64,000 nucleotides of DNA from UBA6136 sp044350805 (GCA_044350805.1 JBILGU010000001.1:124001-188000); one strand, 5' to 3'. Positions 8,500-17,244 are shown, counted from the first letter of the stretch. Numbers and translations: made by a program. The notes: a model not told the origin generated them from the sequence alone.

Positions 8500-9819
8500 T
8501 CAGTGGTTCACATCAAGGAGACGATATTCCGCTGATCGGGCATGGGCATCCAGGCCTTCCCCACGAGCCAGTACTGATGCAATTCCGGCCAGCATATCTG
8601 CTCCGGGCGCCGAACAATAGATAACACTGGAGCGTTTCTGGAAGTCGTACACACCTAACGGGGATGAGAAACGAGCCGTCCCCGAGGTGGGGAGAACGTG
8701 ATTCGGCCCAGCACAGTAATCGCCCAGAGCCTCTGCCGTGTATCGCCCCATAAAGATGGCTCCAGCATTTCTGATTTTCTCCAAAAGGCTTTCCGGAGCG
8801 GCAACCGAAAGCTCGAGGTGTTCAGGAGCAATTCGGTTGGCAACCTCAGCGGCCACAGACAAATTAGGAACCAGAATCATGGCGCCCCGATCCTTCAAAG
8901 AGGCCCGAATGACCTCCTTTCGGTCCATGGTGGGCAAGAGCTTTTCCATACTTGCCATGACGGCATTCAGGTGGCCTTCATCCGTTGAGATCAAGATGGC
9001 CTGCGCATCTTCGTCATGTTCGGCCTGAGAAAACAAATCCATTGCGATCCAATCTGGATTGGTGCCACCGTCAGAGATCACCAGAATTTCAGAGGGACCC
9101 GCGACCATATCAATCCCGACTTCGCCAAAGACCATTTTTTTGGCAGTTGCGACATAAATATTTCCAGGACCGACGATCTTATCAACCCGAGGGACTGTCT
9201 TTGTTCCAAAGGCCAGCGCCGCAACCGCCTGTGCCCCGCCGATTCGAATGCATCGATTGACCCCCGCAAGATGGGCCGCGGCCAGCACTAACGGGTTTGT
9301 TTCTCCATTCGGTGTCGGTGAGACCATGATGATTTCGGAGACTCCTGCCACATGGGCAGGAATCGCATTCATCAGGACAGAGGACGGATATGCCGCTTTG
9401 CCACCTGGCACATAGATACCGACCCGATCCAGCGGCGTCACTTTTTGACCAAGCACCGTTCCGTCGAGCTCTTTAAAGTCCCAGGAATCCATCTTTTGGC
9501 GTTCAGCATAGGCGCGAATACGGTCCGCTGCCCTCTCCAGCGCCTCAGCTGTCAGCTGCGGAAGGGACTCCCAGGCAGCCGCCAGAGCTTCGGGGCCTAT
9601 TTCAAGCTCTTCTGGACACGAGACAGGGAAACGATCGAACTGGCGCGTGAACTCAACCAGTGCCGTATCGCCCTCTTTTCTGACCCGATCAAGAATCGTC
9701 AGGACACGCTGATGAATTTCAGCATCAGTTGATGAATCAAAGGCGAGGACATCCTGAAGCTGAGCCTCAAAATTCGCCTCTCGACTGTCGAGTCTCTTGA
9801 TTTGAAGCATCTCAGTCAT
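8500..9819 (-). CDS. hisD: Histidinol dehydrogenase
   Basis: HisD catalyses the last two steps of histidine synthesis, oxidising L-histidinol to L-histidine with two NAD and a bound zinc. Recognisable segments are GKAAYPSSVLMNAIPAHVAG, RIGGAQAVAALAFGT, IVGPGNIYVATAKK, DMVAGPSEILV, FSQAEHDEDAQAIL (glutamine and histidine near the zinc), IAPEHLELS and GDYCAGPNHVLPTSGTARF. The 439-residue length is standard. Its start overlaps the hisG stop by 4 nt (ATGA), indicating translational coupling. Confidence 0.97.
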   Translation of the reverse strand: MTEMLQIKRLDSREANFEAQLQDVLAFDSSTDAEIHQRVLTILDRVRKEGDTALVEFTRQFDRFPVSCPEELEIGPEALAAAWESLPQLTAEALERAADRIRAYAERQKMDSWDFKELDGTVLGQKVTPLDRVGIYVPGGKAAYPSSVLMNAIPAHVAGVSEIIMVSPTPNGETNPLVLAAAHLAGVNRCIRIGGAQAVAALAFGTKTVPRVDKIVGPGNIYVATAKKMVFGEVGIDMVAGPSEILVISDGGTNPDWIAMDLFSQAEHDEDAQAILISTDEGHLNAVMASMEKLLPTMDRKEVIRASLKDRGAMILVPNLSVAAEVANRIAPEHLELSVAAPESLLEKIRNAGAIFMGRYTAEALGDYCAGPNHVLPTSGTARFSSPLGVYDFQKRSSVIYCSAPGADMLAGIASVLARGEGLDAHARSAEYRLLDVNH

Positions 9820-10448
9820 GGGGCCTTGGCGAGTGCGGTTTTGATTTCATCAATGAAGCCACTGACCTCGGCATGCTTCATCTTCATCGCCGCTTTATTG
9901 ACGATCAGTCGACTACTGACCTCCATGATCAGCTCCAAGGGCTCCAGCCCATTGGCCTGAAGAGTCTTCCCGGTATCCACGACATCAACGATGCAGTCTG
10001 CAAGCCCGACTAATGGCGCCAATTCCATAGAACCATAAAGCTTGATGATCTCAGCCTGGATTCCTCGATTGGCGAAAAAACGATGCGCCGTTTTAACGTA
10101 TTTGGTCGCGACGCGTGGACGCTCACCCGCACGGAATGTAAGGCCCTTCCTACCCGCTGTCATCAATCGACAACTCGCAATTCCAAGATCTAAGGGTTCA
10201 TACAAACCCTCAGTCTCATATTCTGCCAATACATCTTTACCCGCGATCCCAAGATCAGCAGCACCATACTCCACATAGGTCGGCACATCACTGGCCCGGA
10301 TAATCAGAAACTGGAGACCCTCTCGGTTGGAGGGCAAAATGAGTTTCCGGCTCTTGCCTGGATCAACCGTCGGTTCAACGCCAATCCTCGATAGAAGCTC
10401 AACCGCTTCGTCGTAAATTCGGCCTTTCGAAAGGGCAAGTGTTAGCAC
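9816..10448 (-). CDS. hisG: ATP phosphoribosyltransferase, short form
   Basis: HisG condenses ATP with PRPP in the first committed step of histidine synthesis. Typical segments are LTLALSKGRIYDEAVELL, ASDVPTYVEYGAADLGIAGK and the PRPP-loop region DCIVDVVDTGKTLQANGLE. At 210 residues it lacks the C-terminal regulatory domain of the long form. Short forms of this family normally need the HisZ subunit for activity and feedback control, and no hisZ is in the window. It lies 21 bp downstream of murA, the arrangement common in betaproteobacteria and some gammaproteobacteria. Confidence 0.96.
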   Translation of the reverse strand: MLTLALSKGRIYDEAVELLSRIGVEPTVDPGKSRKLILPSNREGLQFLIIRASDVPTYVEYGAADLGIAGKDVLAEYETEGLYEPLDLGIASCRLMTAGRKGLTFRAGERPRVATKYVKTAHRFFANRGIQAEIIKLYGSMELAPLVGLADCIVDVVDTGKTLQANGLEPLELIMEVSSRLIVNKAAMKMKHAEVSGFIDEIKTALAKAP

Positions 10449-10469
10449 GCTATCCTCCGACTTCCTGAT

Positions 10470-11735
10470 TTACTGCGGCACTCGTCGAATTTCAGCGCCC
10501 AGCTGGGCCAGCTTTTCCTCGATGCACTCGTAACCACGATCAATGTGATAGATGCGATCAACGACTGTCTGCCCCTCGGCTACGAGCGCAGCCAGGACCA
10601 GACTTGCCGAAGCCCTGAGATCTGTTGCCATGACGGGAGCCCCATTAAGGGCCGCCTTACCCCGAATGATCGCCGTATTGGATTCAACGGTGATATCTGC
10701 ACCCATGCGCTGCATTTCTTGCACGTGCATGAAGCGATTTTCGAAGATGGTTTCTGTAATGACGCCAACCCCTTCCGCAATTGAATTCAATGCCATGAAC
10801 TGAGCCTGCATATCGGTAGGAAACGCCGGATAGGGGGCAGTTCTGAGCGAAACGGCCTTGGGCCGGATACCGGTCATATCAAGGTCGATCGTATCTTCGG
10901 TCGTCGTAATCTGGGCACCCGCCTCTCTAAGCTTCTGGAGGACCGCATCCATGATGTCGGGCCGAACGTCCTTCAGCTTGACCTTACCACGCGTCATGGC
11001 TGCGGCCACAAGATAGGTACCCGCCTCAATACGGTCTGGCATGACCCGATACGTCTGGCCCTGGGCTGAGAGATTCTCCACCCCCTCAATCTCCAGAATA
11101 TCGGTGCCCGCGCCGTAGACCTTGGCGCCCATCATGTTGAGAAACTTGGCCAAATCAACGACCTCAGGTTCTCGCGCGGCATTTTCGATGATGGTAGTTC
11201 CCTCTGCGAGGGCTGCCGCCATCATCAGGTTTTCCGTTCCGGTCACTGTCACCAGATCAAGGACAAGCCGGCAACCTTTTAGCCGCTTTGCACTGGCGTG
11301 AATGTAGCCATTTTTCACATTAATCTCAGCACCCATCTGCGCCAGACCCTGAAGGTGGAGATTGACCGGACGTCCACCAATAGCACAACCCCCAGGAAGC
11401 GAAACCTCAGCGCGCCCATAACGGGACAGCAACGGGCCCAGCACCAAAATCGAGGCGCGCATGGTTTTCACCAGGTCATAAGGCGCCAGAAAGCTCTTGA
11501 TCGGGCTGGGGTCGACCTCGACATTCATCTTTTCATCAACGGTCAGGCTCACACCCATCCGCCCTAAAAGCTCAAGCGTGGTCGTGATATCGAGCAGGTG
11601 CGGCACATTTCCGACTGTCACCGGACTGTCCGACAGCAAGGTTGCCGCAAGGATGGGCAGAGCCGCATTTTTCGCACCTGAAATGCGAAGCTCACCATTC
11701 AGCGACGTGCCACCGGTAATCATCAACTTGTCCAT
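10470..11735 (-). CDS. murA: UDP-N-acetylglucosamine 1-carboxyvinyltransferase
   Basis: MurA transfers enolpyruvate from PEP to UDP-GlcNAc, the first committed step of peptidoglycan synthesis. The start MDKLMITGGTSLNGELRISG is preceded by a GA-rich ribosome-binding region, and an upstream ATG is unlikely. KNAALPILAATLLSD follows. The PEP-attacking, fosfomycin-target cysteine lies in LPGGCAIGGRPVNLHL. RASASLVLAALVAEG and RGYECIEEKLAQLGA near the C-terminus are also typical. It encodes 421 residues, the usual size. In related genomes a BolA-family gene (ibaG) often sits just before murA; here mlaB precedes it directly. Confidence 0.97.
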   Translation of the reverse strand: MDKLMITGGTSLNGELRISGAKNAALPILAATLLSDSPVTVGNVPHLLDITTTLELLGRMGVSLTVDEKMNVEVDPSPIKSFLAPYDLVKTMRASILVLGPLLSRYGRAEVSLPGGCAIGGRPVNLHLQGLAQMGAEINVKNGYIHASAKRLKGCRLVLDLVTVTGTENLMMAAALAEGTTIIENAAREPEVVDLAKFLNMMGAKVYGAGTDILEIEGVENLSAQGQTYRVMPDRIEAGTYLVAAAMTRGKVKLKDVRPDIMDAVLQKLREAGAQITTTEDTIDLDMTGIRPKAVSLRTAPYPAFPTDMQAQFMALNSIAEGVGVITETIFENRFMHVQEMQRMGADITVESNTAIIRGKAALNGAPVMATDLRASASLVLAALVAEGQTVVDRIYHIDRGYECIEEKLAQLGAEIRRVPQ

Positions 11736-11769
11736 CAGAAACTCTCTTGATTCAGATTCAGGGACCGTA

Positions 11770-12075
11770 TCAGTCCGCAGGTAGCATTCCAAGTACCCCA
11801 GTCACACGCATAATGGACTCGAGGGATTTCGGCATATTGGTATATCGAAGTTCACAGCGCGCTCGGGCAGCCAATCGCTGCCATTCGATCAAAAGCCCTA
11901 CCCCCGCGCTGTCTGCCCGGCTCACACCGGAAAGGTCAAACTGGAGTGGGGTATAGGCAGCATCGATGATACTCGCAGCCTCTCGAATGGCCGGTGCAGA
12001 TGTCCTGAAGGTCATCTCACCGGTCAACAGAAATTCCCCGGTACGACCCTGAGGGTCAAACCGCAGCGGACTCAT
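11770..12075 (-). CDS. mlaB: STAS-domain protein MlaB
   Basis: MlaB is the small cytoplasmic STAS subunit that stabilises the MlaF ATPase in the MlaFEDB lipid transporter of the inner membrane. The STAS fold core is visible: beta strands GEFLLTGEMTF, LQFDLSGVSRADSAGVGLLIEW and CELRYTNMP. DLSGVSRADSAG corresponds to the conserved loop that contains the serine or threonine phosphorylated in anti-anti-sigma relatives. I prefer ATG 12075 (MSPLRFDPQG, 101 residues). The longer frame from 12117 would overlap mlaD by 26 nt. The gene follows mlaD directly, without the mlaC that normally separates them. Confidence 0.88.
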   Translation of the reverse strand: MSPLRFDPQGRTGEFLLTGEMTFRTSAPAIREAASIIDAAYTPLQFDLSGVSRADSAGVGLLIEWQRLAARARCELRYTNMPKSLESIMRVTGVLGMLPAD

Positions 12076-12091
12076 CCTCGCCTGCCCCTTC

Positions 12092-12853
12092 TCAATGCGC
12101 TTTCTTTTTAGCAGCATGATCCACGCGGGGACTTGAGTGATGTTCAGGAGATGCAGCTGAAGTATGTTTCGCGGTTACCGCCTTGTGACCAGACCTTGGT
12201 GGCTTTGATTTGGTTTTTTGCTGAACCTCTGCCTCGGCTTTCGGTGCAACTGCGGGTGTTAAGGCCTCAGGCACCGGAGGAACTGAGGCCGCAACATCCG
12301 GCTGTTGAGCGACCTTGGAAGGAACAGAGCTCGTCACCGAAGAGGATGTCACCGGGGCATCACGCGCCGTCTTTTTGACGTCGCCCTTCCCCTCCTCGGC
12401 CTTATTGAACATTAATTTACTGATCAACTGCTCGAGGATAACCGCAGATTGGGTGAGTTCAATTTCATCACCGTCCTTCAAAAAATCATCCGAACCGCCT
12501 GCAGACAGACCAATGTACTGTTCACCCAGAAGTCCCGCAGTCAAAATGCTGGCGCTGGTGTCCTCGGGAAGTTGCTTGTACGCAGGATCCATGCGCATTT
12601 CGACGAGCGCCTCATAGCGCGAAGCATCAAATGTGATTTTCTCGACACGCCCCAGAGTGACCCCTGCCATAGAGACAGGAGCACGAACCTTCAGCCCACC
12701 GACATTGCCGAAGTGCGCCTTGAGGACATAACTCCCGCGACTTGACTTGAAGTCACCGAGATTACTGACCTGCATCGATACGAAGAAAAGTGCGACCAGG
12801 CCTAAAGCCACGAAGGCACCTACCCAAATTTCCGTTGTCCTTGTGACCTGCAT
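12092..12853 (-). CDS. mlaD: MCE-domain lipid-binding protein MlaD with long C-terminal tail
   Basis: MlaD is the hexameric MCE ring of the Mla phospholipid transporter. It is anchored in the inner membrane and faces the periplasm. A single N-terminal transmembrane helix (GAFVALGLVALFFVSM) precedes the MCE domain (VGGLKVRAPVSMAGVTLGRV, ASILTAGLLGEQYIGLSAGG). After about residue 155 there is an unusual tail of roughly 100 residues. It is rich in Ser, Pro, Ala, Lys and later His, looks disordered, and ends in AAKKKAH. Typical MlaD proteins of this group are roughly 150-185 residues. No mlaC follows it. The gene starts 3 bp after mlaE. Confidence 0.93.
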   Translation of the reverse strand: MQVTRTTEIWVGAFVALGLVALFFVSMQVSNLGDFKSSRGSYVLKAHFGNVGGLKVRAPVSMAGVTLGRVEKITFDASRYEALVEMRMDPAYKQLPEDTSASILTAGLLGEQYIGLSAGGSDDFLKDGDEIELTQSAVILEQLISKLMFNKAEEGKGDVKKTARDAPVTSSSVTSSVPSKVAQQPDVAASVPPVPEALTPAVAPKAEAEVQQKTKSKPPRSGHKAVTAKHTSAASPEHHSSPRVDHAAKKKAH

Positions 12854-12856
12854 GGA

Positions 12857-13636
12857 TCAATCCCCAAACATCAGCGCTGTAAGTACAAAGTCAGAACCTA
12901 AAACTGCAAAAGCGGCGTAGACCACTGAACGGGTCGTTGCCCGACTCACGCCTTCGGCCGTCGGGATGGCATCGTATCCCTCAAAAACCGCGATACCCGT
13001 GACCACCGCGCCGAATACCACGCTTTTAATAAAGCCATTGACGCTGTCGTCCCAAAAATCAATCTGGGATTGCATCTGGGACCAGAAAGGGCCCTGATCG
13101 ACTCCCAAAAGCCCTACACCGACAAAGTAGCCTCCCAAGACACCCACCGCTGTAAATAGGGCAGCCAAAAGGGGCATTGAAATCGTGCCAGCAAACAGTC
13201 GCGGGGCAATGATTCGTTTGACCGGGTCCACAGCCATCATCTCCATACCCGACAACTGCTCGGTTGCCTTCATGAGACCGATTTCTGCAGTGAGTGCGGA
13301 ACCAGCCCGACCTGCAAACAGGAGCGCGGTCACAACGGGGCCTAGCTCTCTGACCAAAGAAGCGGCAACCATCACCCCCAGGGACTCTTCGGCGCCAAAG
13401 TCGGACAACACATTAAAGCCCTGCAATGCCAGCACCATGCCGACAAAAAGGCCGGAGATGGAAATCAGAAGGACGCTGAGGACCCCAACGGAATAGATCT
13501 GAGCCATAAGAAGGCCCGGGCGACGAACAAGGTCGGGCGCCCCCGACAGGGCATGGACGATAAAAACCATCGCACGCCCCAACTTGCCGATCCCCTTGAG
13601 GGTCTCCTGACCAAGCTTTTGAAAGAGTTTCACCAT
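12857..13636 (-). CDS. mlaE: ABC transporter permease MlaE
   Basis: MlaE is the inner-membrane permease of the MlaFEDB phospholipid transporter that maintains outer-membrane lipid asymmetry. I choose ATG 13636 (MVKLFQKLGQETLKGIG), which follows mlaF by 11 bp; a longer frame would overlap mlaF by over 100 nt. It encodes 259 residues with the permease core GMVLALQGFNVLSDFGAEES, RELGPVVTALLFAGRAGSAL, EIGLMKATEQLSGMEMMAVD and five to six hydrophobic helices. A second, longer permease of the same family is encoded at 20015-21151. Confidence 0.95.
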   Translation of the reverse strand: MVKLFQKLGQETLKGIGKLGRAMVFIVHALSGAPDLVRRPGLLMAQIYSVGVLSVLLISISGLFVGMVLALQGFNVLSDFGAEESLGVMVAASLVRELGPVVTALLFAGRAGSALTAEIGLMKATEQLSGMEMMAVDPVKRIIAPRLFAGTISMPLLAALFTAVGVLGGYFVGVGLLGVDQGPFWSQMQSQIDFWDDSVNGFIKSVVFGAVVTGIAVFEGYDAIPTAEGVSRATTRSVVYAAFAVLGSDFVLTALMFGD

Positions 13637-13647
13637 CACGCAGGATT

Positions 13648-14526
13648 TCAGTGCCGCTGATTGAGATCTATCCGGCCGATCAGGTCCACTCGGTAGTCTT
13701 CGGCGGGATAGTGGAAAGGAACGGGGCCATCCGGCGCACCATCGATGAACTGCCGGATCCATGTCGAATCGGATGCAGCAATTTCCTGCTTGCTCCCCTG
13801 CCCAACGACCTTGCCGGCCGAGATGATGCAGACATGATCAGCAATCTCCATCGTCTCCTTGACATCATGTGAGACCACAATACTGGTGAGGCCTAGCTCC
13901 CGGTTGAGGTCATGGATCAACTTGACCAGGACCCCCATCGAAATAGGATCCTGCCCAGTAAAAGGCTCGTCATACATCAGCATCGTGGGATCTAAAGCAA
14001 TCGCGCGAGCCAATGCCACGCGCCGCGCCATCCCTCCAGACAATTCTGAAGGCATGAGATTTCGCGCCCCACGCAGGCCCACCGCCTCAAGCTTCATAAG
14101 CACCAACGTCCGAATCATCGATTCGGGTAGCCCGGTATGCTCCCTCAGAGGGAACGCGACATTGTCGTAGACATTAAGATCTGTCAGAAGGGCCCCACTC
14201 TGGAAAAGCATGCCCATCTGCTTTCTGAGGTCATAAAGAGCATCCATGCTGAGCGCATGAATATTTTGCCCGTCGTAATGAATGCTGCCTCGATCCGGCC
14301 GAAGCTGGCCGCCGATCAACTTCAGTAGCGTGGTCTTTCCCGTACCGCTGGGCCCCATGATGGCCGTGACCTTGCCCCGAGGAATGTCGAGATTGACGCC
14401 GTCAAAAATCTTGCGCTGTCCCCAGCTGTAGCTTAGGTCGCGAATCGAGACCAGGGCGTCATCGAGGGCTTGGGTCGGCTGCATGGTCTCGGGAAGCGTT
14501 TGAGAGAGGACAGAAAGGCCATCCAT
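13648..14526 (-). CDS. mlaF: ABC transporter ATP-binding protein MlaF
   Basis: MlaF is the ATPase that powers Mla phospholipid transport. It has Walker A (GPSGTGKTT), the Q-loop (GMLFQSGALLTDLNVYDNVA), the signature LSGGMARRVALARAIA, Walker B (MLMYDEPFTGQDP) and the H-loop (VVSHDVKE). The FQSGALLTDL segment is characteristic of MlaF relatives. At 292 residues it is slightly longer than E. coli MlaF, with about 25 extra N-terminal residues; an internal ATG at residue 15 is an alternative start. It is the first gene of the mlaFEDB-murA-hisGDC run and lies divergent from fba. Confidence 0.95.
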   Translation of the reverse strand: MDGLSVLSQTLPETMQPTQALDDALVSIRDLSYSWGQRKIFDGVNLDIPRGKVTAIMGPSGTGKTTLLKLIGGQLRPDRGSIHYDGQNIHALSMDALYDLRKQMGMLFQSGALLTDLNVYDNVAFPLREHTGLPESMIRTLVLMKLEAVGLRGARNLMPSELSGGMARRVALARAIALDPTMLMYDEPFTGQDPISMGVLVKLIHDLNRELGLTSIVVSHDVKETMEIADHVCIISAGKVVGQGSKQEIAASDSTWIRQFIDGAPDGPVPFHYPAEDYRVDLIGRIDLNQRH

Positions 14527-14595
14527 AGCCTTAGTATTCTGGCTTTCGGCAGGACTTCAGTCAACTTTAATTGGAGTTCATTCGAATGCGATCCT

Positions 14596-14623
14596 TTGGG
14601 TCAAAAAAGAACTCTGTTAAAAT
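14596..14623 (+). promoter_or_regulatory. Probable sigma-70 promoter for fba
   Basis: TTGGGT (14596-14601), a 16-bp spacer and TAAAAT (14618-14623) precede fba by 36 bp, in the divergent mlaF/fba spacer. The -10 differs from consensus at one position and the -35 keeps TTG. Confidence 0.5.
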
Positions 14624-14659
14624 GGATCTTTTTCCCAACCCGCCCCTACGGAGCCTCGG

Positions 14660-15739
14660 ATGTCTAAAAAACTCCTCGATATCGTCAAGCCCGGTGTTGC
14701 TACCGGCGCTGCAGTCCAGGAAATCTTTGCGCATGCTCGCGCGAACAAGTTTGCCCTTCCCGCCGTCAACGTCATCAGCACCGACTCCATCAATGCTGTT
14801 CTTGAGTCTGCTGCGAAAGCACGCTCTGCGGTGATTGTTCAAGTCTCCAATGGTGGCGCTCAGTTTTTTGCCGGCAAAGGCGTAAAGCTTGAAGGCCAGC
14901 AGGCGCAGATCCTCGGCTCAATTTCAGCCGCTCGCCATGTTCACCTGATGGCTGAACATTACGGTGTTCCGGTCATCATGCACACTGACCATTGCGCCAA
15001 GAAGCTTCTGCCTTGGATCGATGGCCTCCTCGATGCAGGTGAAAAACACTTCGAGCAGACCGGCAAGCCCCTGTTCAGCTCACACATGCTCGATCTTTCA
15101 GAAGAATCGCTTCAGGAAAATATCGAAATTTGCTCCAAGTATCTGGCCCGCATGGCCAAGCTCGGCATGACCCTTGAAATCGAACTGGGCTGCACCGGTG
15201 GCGAGGAAGATGGCGTCGATAACTCCGGAATGGATCATTCAGAGCTTTATACGCAGCCAGAAGATGTCGGCTATGCCTACGAGCATCTGTCAAAGATCAG
15301 CAAGAACTTCTCCATAGCAGCCTCTTTTGGCAACGTGCATGGTGTTTACTCTCCGGGTAACGTGAAGCTGACCCCCCAGATCCTTCTCAACTCTCAAAAG
15401 TACGTATCAGAAAAGTTCGGCCTGCCGGCAAACTCTCTGGATTTCGTCTTCCACGGTGGCTCGGGCTCAACCCCGGAAGAAATCACCGAGGCCGTCAGCT
15501 ACGGTGTCATCAAGATGAACATCGACACGGATACCCAGTGGGCTTATTGGGATGGCGTTCGCCAGTTCTACATCAAGAACGAAGGCTTCCTGCAGGGCCA
15601 GATCGGTAACCCCGAAGGCGCTGACAAGCCAAACAAGAAATTCTACGATCCGCGCGTATGGATCCGCTCTGCTCAGACCAGCATGGCTGATCGTCTCCAG
15701 CTCGCATTCAAGGAACTGAACGCTGTCGACACGCTGTAA
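14660..15739 (+). CDS. fba: Class II fructose-bisphosphate aldolase
   Basis: This zinc-dependent aldolase splits or forms fructose-1,6-bisphosphate in glycolysis and gluconeogenesis. The 359-residue length matches the E. coli FbaA type. Zinc-ligand motifs are VIMHTDHCAKK (histidine), IELGCTGGEEDGVDN (glutamate) and FGNVHGVYSPG (histidine). The phosphate-binding FHGGSGS and MNIDTDTQWAYW follow. The gene has its own promoter and ends in a very strong terminator, so it is monocistronic. Its codon use looks more biased than its neighbours, as expected for a highly expressed glycolytic gene. Confidence 0.98.
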   Translation: MSKKLLDIVKPGVATGAAVQEIFAHARANKFALPAVNVISTDSINAVLESAAKARSAVIVQVSNGGAQFFAGKGVKLEGQQAQILGSISAARHVHLMAEHYGVPVIMHTDHCAKKLLPWIDGLLDAGEKHFEQTGKPLFSSHMLDLSEESLQENIEICSKYLARMAKLGMTLEIELGCTGGEEDGVDNSGMDHSELYTQPEDVGYAYEHLSKISKNFSIAASFGNVHGVYSPGNVKLTPQILLNSQKYVSEKFGLPANSLDFVFHGGSGSTPEEITEAVSYGVIKMNIDTDTQWAYWDGVRQFYIKNEGFLQGQIGNPEGADKPNKKFYDPRVWIRSAQTSMADRLQLAFKELNAVDTL

Positions 15740-15756
15740 GCCTGAGGCTTCAGCCA

Positions 15757-15798
15757 CAAAAAACCGGGGAGGATCTTAGATCCTCCCCGGTTTTTTTT
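15757..15798 (+). terminator. Strong Rho-independent terminator after fba
   Basis: CCGGGGAGGATC and GATCCTCCCCGG form a perfect 12-bp stem with a TTA loop, followed by eight T and preceded by an A-run. It can act in both directions, serving fba on plus and the convergent DUF4404 gene on minus. Confidence 0.95.
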
Positions 15799-15840
15799 AC
15801 CCCGCCAACGGCCATTCAGACCGTTGCAGCCCGATCGAGA

Positions 15841-16104
15841 TTAAACGCCGATACTGCTGAGAACCTGAAGGAATTCGGCCACGACAGCCGTGGCTGTCGG
15901 GTGCTCAACTTCAAATCGCTCGACAGTCTCACGAACTTCGTCAACCAATTGCAAATGCTGGCCGTCGGCGCCGGCCTCAAACCGGTTTTCAAGCTTTTCC
16001 AACAACCCTTCAAGCTTGTTTCGTAACTCAGGATGTCCCTGCTCCAGTTTTTCGACTTCTGTGCGAAGCTTGAATAGCGCTTCACTCACTTCTTTTTCTG
16101 CCAT
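15841..16104 (-). CDS. DUF4404 family small protein
   Basis: This 87-residue protein has no assigned function. Composition and pattern (MAEKEVSEALFKLRTEVEKL, LRNKLEGLLEKLENRF, VDEVRETVERFEVEHPTATA) match what I recall of DUF4404: an all-alpha, heptad-rich, acidic cytoplasmic protein without cysteines or membrane segments. A ribosome-binding GGAG lies just upstream (complement of ctcc near 16110). It follows speE by 23 bp on the same strand and is probably cotranscribed with it. It ends before the bidirectional fba terminator. Confidence 0.75.
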   Translation of the reverse strand: MAEKEVSEALFKLRTEVEKLEQGHPELRNKLEGLLEKLENRFEAGADGQHLQLVDEVRETVERFEVEHPTATAVVAEFLQVLSSIGV

Positions 16105-16127
16105 GTTGTTCTCCTAGAACCCAATGC

Positions 16128-16982
16128 TCAAAGTGCTGCCAGACGACGCTTCATGAACTCTGGCGTGGCAAATGCCGCTTTGTGAAGATCGACATTGTAG
16201 TAACGCGATTCGAAGGGGCGCGAACTCGCCGCTGACTCTCTAAAATTTGAAAGATCACTCATGGAAGCCATGGTTCCACTCCACCAGCCTGACGGATAAA
16301 GGCACTGGGGGAAATAGAACGTCTTCGTTTGAGCAAATCCAGCCGCCCTCATCGTTGCATGCATATCCATGATGAGATCCTCATGAAAAAGAGGCGATTC
16401 ACTCTGTTGAACCAAAATTCCTGTCTTCCCGAGACAGCGAATGCATTCACGATAGAAAGACTCATTAAATAGACCTTCAGCAGGACCTACGGGATCCGTA
16501 CTATCGACAATGATCACATCCACGCTGCCATCAGGAGCATCCTTGACCCACTGAATGCCGTCAATAAAGAGAAGTTGCGCACGCGGGTCTGAATTGGATG
16601 CACAAAGGTCCGGAAAATACTTTTCGGCAAGTCGCGTCACCTGTTCGTCAATTTCAATCTGAATGGCTTCTTCAACGTCCGGATGACGCAAAACCTCTTT
16701 GAGGCTCCCACAGTCACCGCCACCAATCACCCAAACCCTTTTGGGATTCGGATGGGTAAAGAGAACGGGGTGGGTCATCATCTCGTGATAAAGATAGTTG
16801 TCACGATCAGAAACCATCGTGCAACCGTCAATGATCATCAACTTGCCAAACCACTCCGTATCGAACATTTCGATTTTCTGGAAATCGGATTGGACTTCTT
16901 CAAGTTTTGACTTGACCTTGATCGAGAAGGCGCTTCCGTGCTTGGGATAAATCTCAGTAAACCAACCGGGTGACCCGATCAT
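16128..16982 (-). CDS. speE: Spermidine synthase
   Basis: SpeE is an aminopropyltransferase that joins decarboxylated S-adenosylmethionine to putrescine. The N-terminal beta domain (FGKLMIIDGCTMVSDRDNYL, YHEMMTHPVLFTHP) is followed by the Rossmann fold VWVIGGGDCGSLKEVLRHP. The acidic catalytic region IIVDSTDPVGPAEGLF contains the conserved aspartates, and QSESPLFH follows. It has 284 residues. Tryptophan and methionine at EWFGKLM are typical of bacterial SpeE. It is divergent from speA across a 262-bp spacer, so the two polyamine genes may share control. Confidence 0.96.
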   Translation of the reverse strand: MIGSPGWFTEIYPKHGSAFSIKVKSKLEEVQSDFQKIEMFDTEWFGKLMIIDGCTMVSDRDNYLYHEMMTHPVLFTHPNPKRVWVIGGGDCGSLKEVLRHPDVEEAIQIEIDEQVTRLAEKYFPDLCASNSDPRAQLLFIDGIQWVKDAPDGSVDVIIVDSTDPVGPAEGLFNESFYRECIRCLGKTGILVQQSESPLFHEDLIMDMHATMRAAGFAQTKTFYFPQCLYPSGWWSGTMASMSDLSNFRESAASSRPFESRYYNVDLHKAAFATPEFMKRRLAAL

Positions 16983-17244
16983 TTAATATTCCTCTCATGG
17001 AAAAGGCGTTGGATTTTCCACATAATTGCGGTGTTATGGACTTCTCCCCTATCCAACCTAAGGGGATTCTTTACTGCTTCATCGATCCGCCAAGTCAGAA
17101 ACTCTGAAGGCAACTCCTTAAAGCCCTCCGGCTGTTAATTGATGCGCTGTGGTTCTTGGAGATTCGTTGAGCGAACAATTATAGCGCTATCATCCACGGC
17201 CTAAGCGGCGGGGTTTGTTGCGCCATTGACCAAGGAATTATTTG
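16983..17244. other. Divergent speE/speA intergenic region
   Basis: This 262-bp spacer must hold both promoters. For speA a weak candidate is TTGAGC with TATCAT 15 bp later (around 17167-17193). An AAGGA ribosome-binding site lies about 9 nt before the speA ATG. I see no RNA gene, strong hairpin or repeat. Confidence 0.4.
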
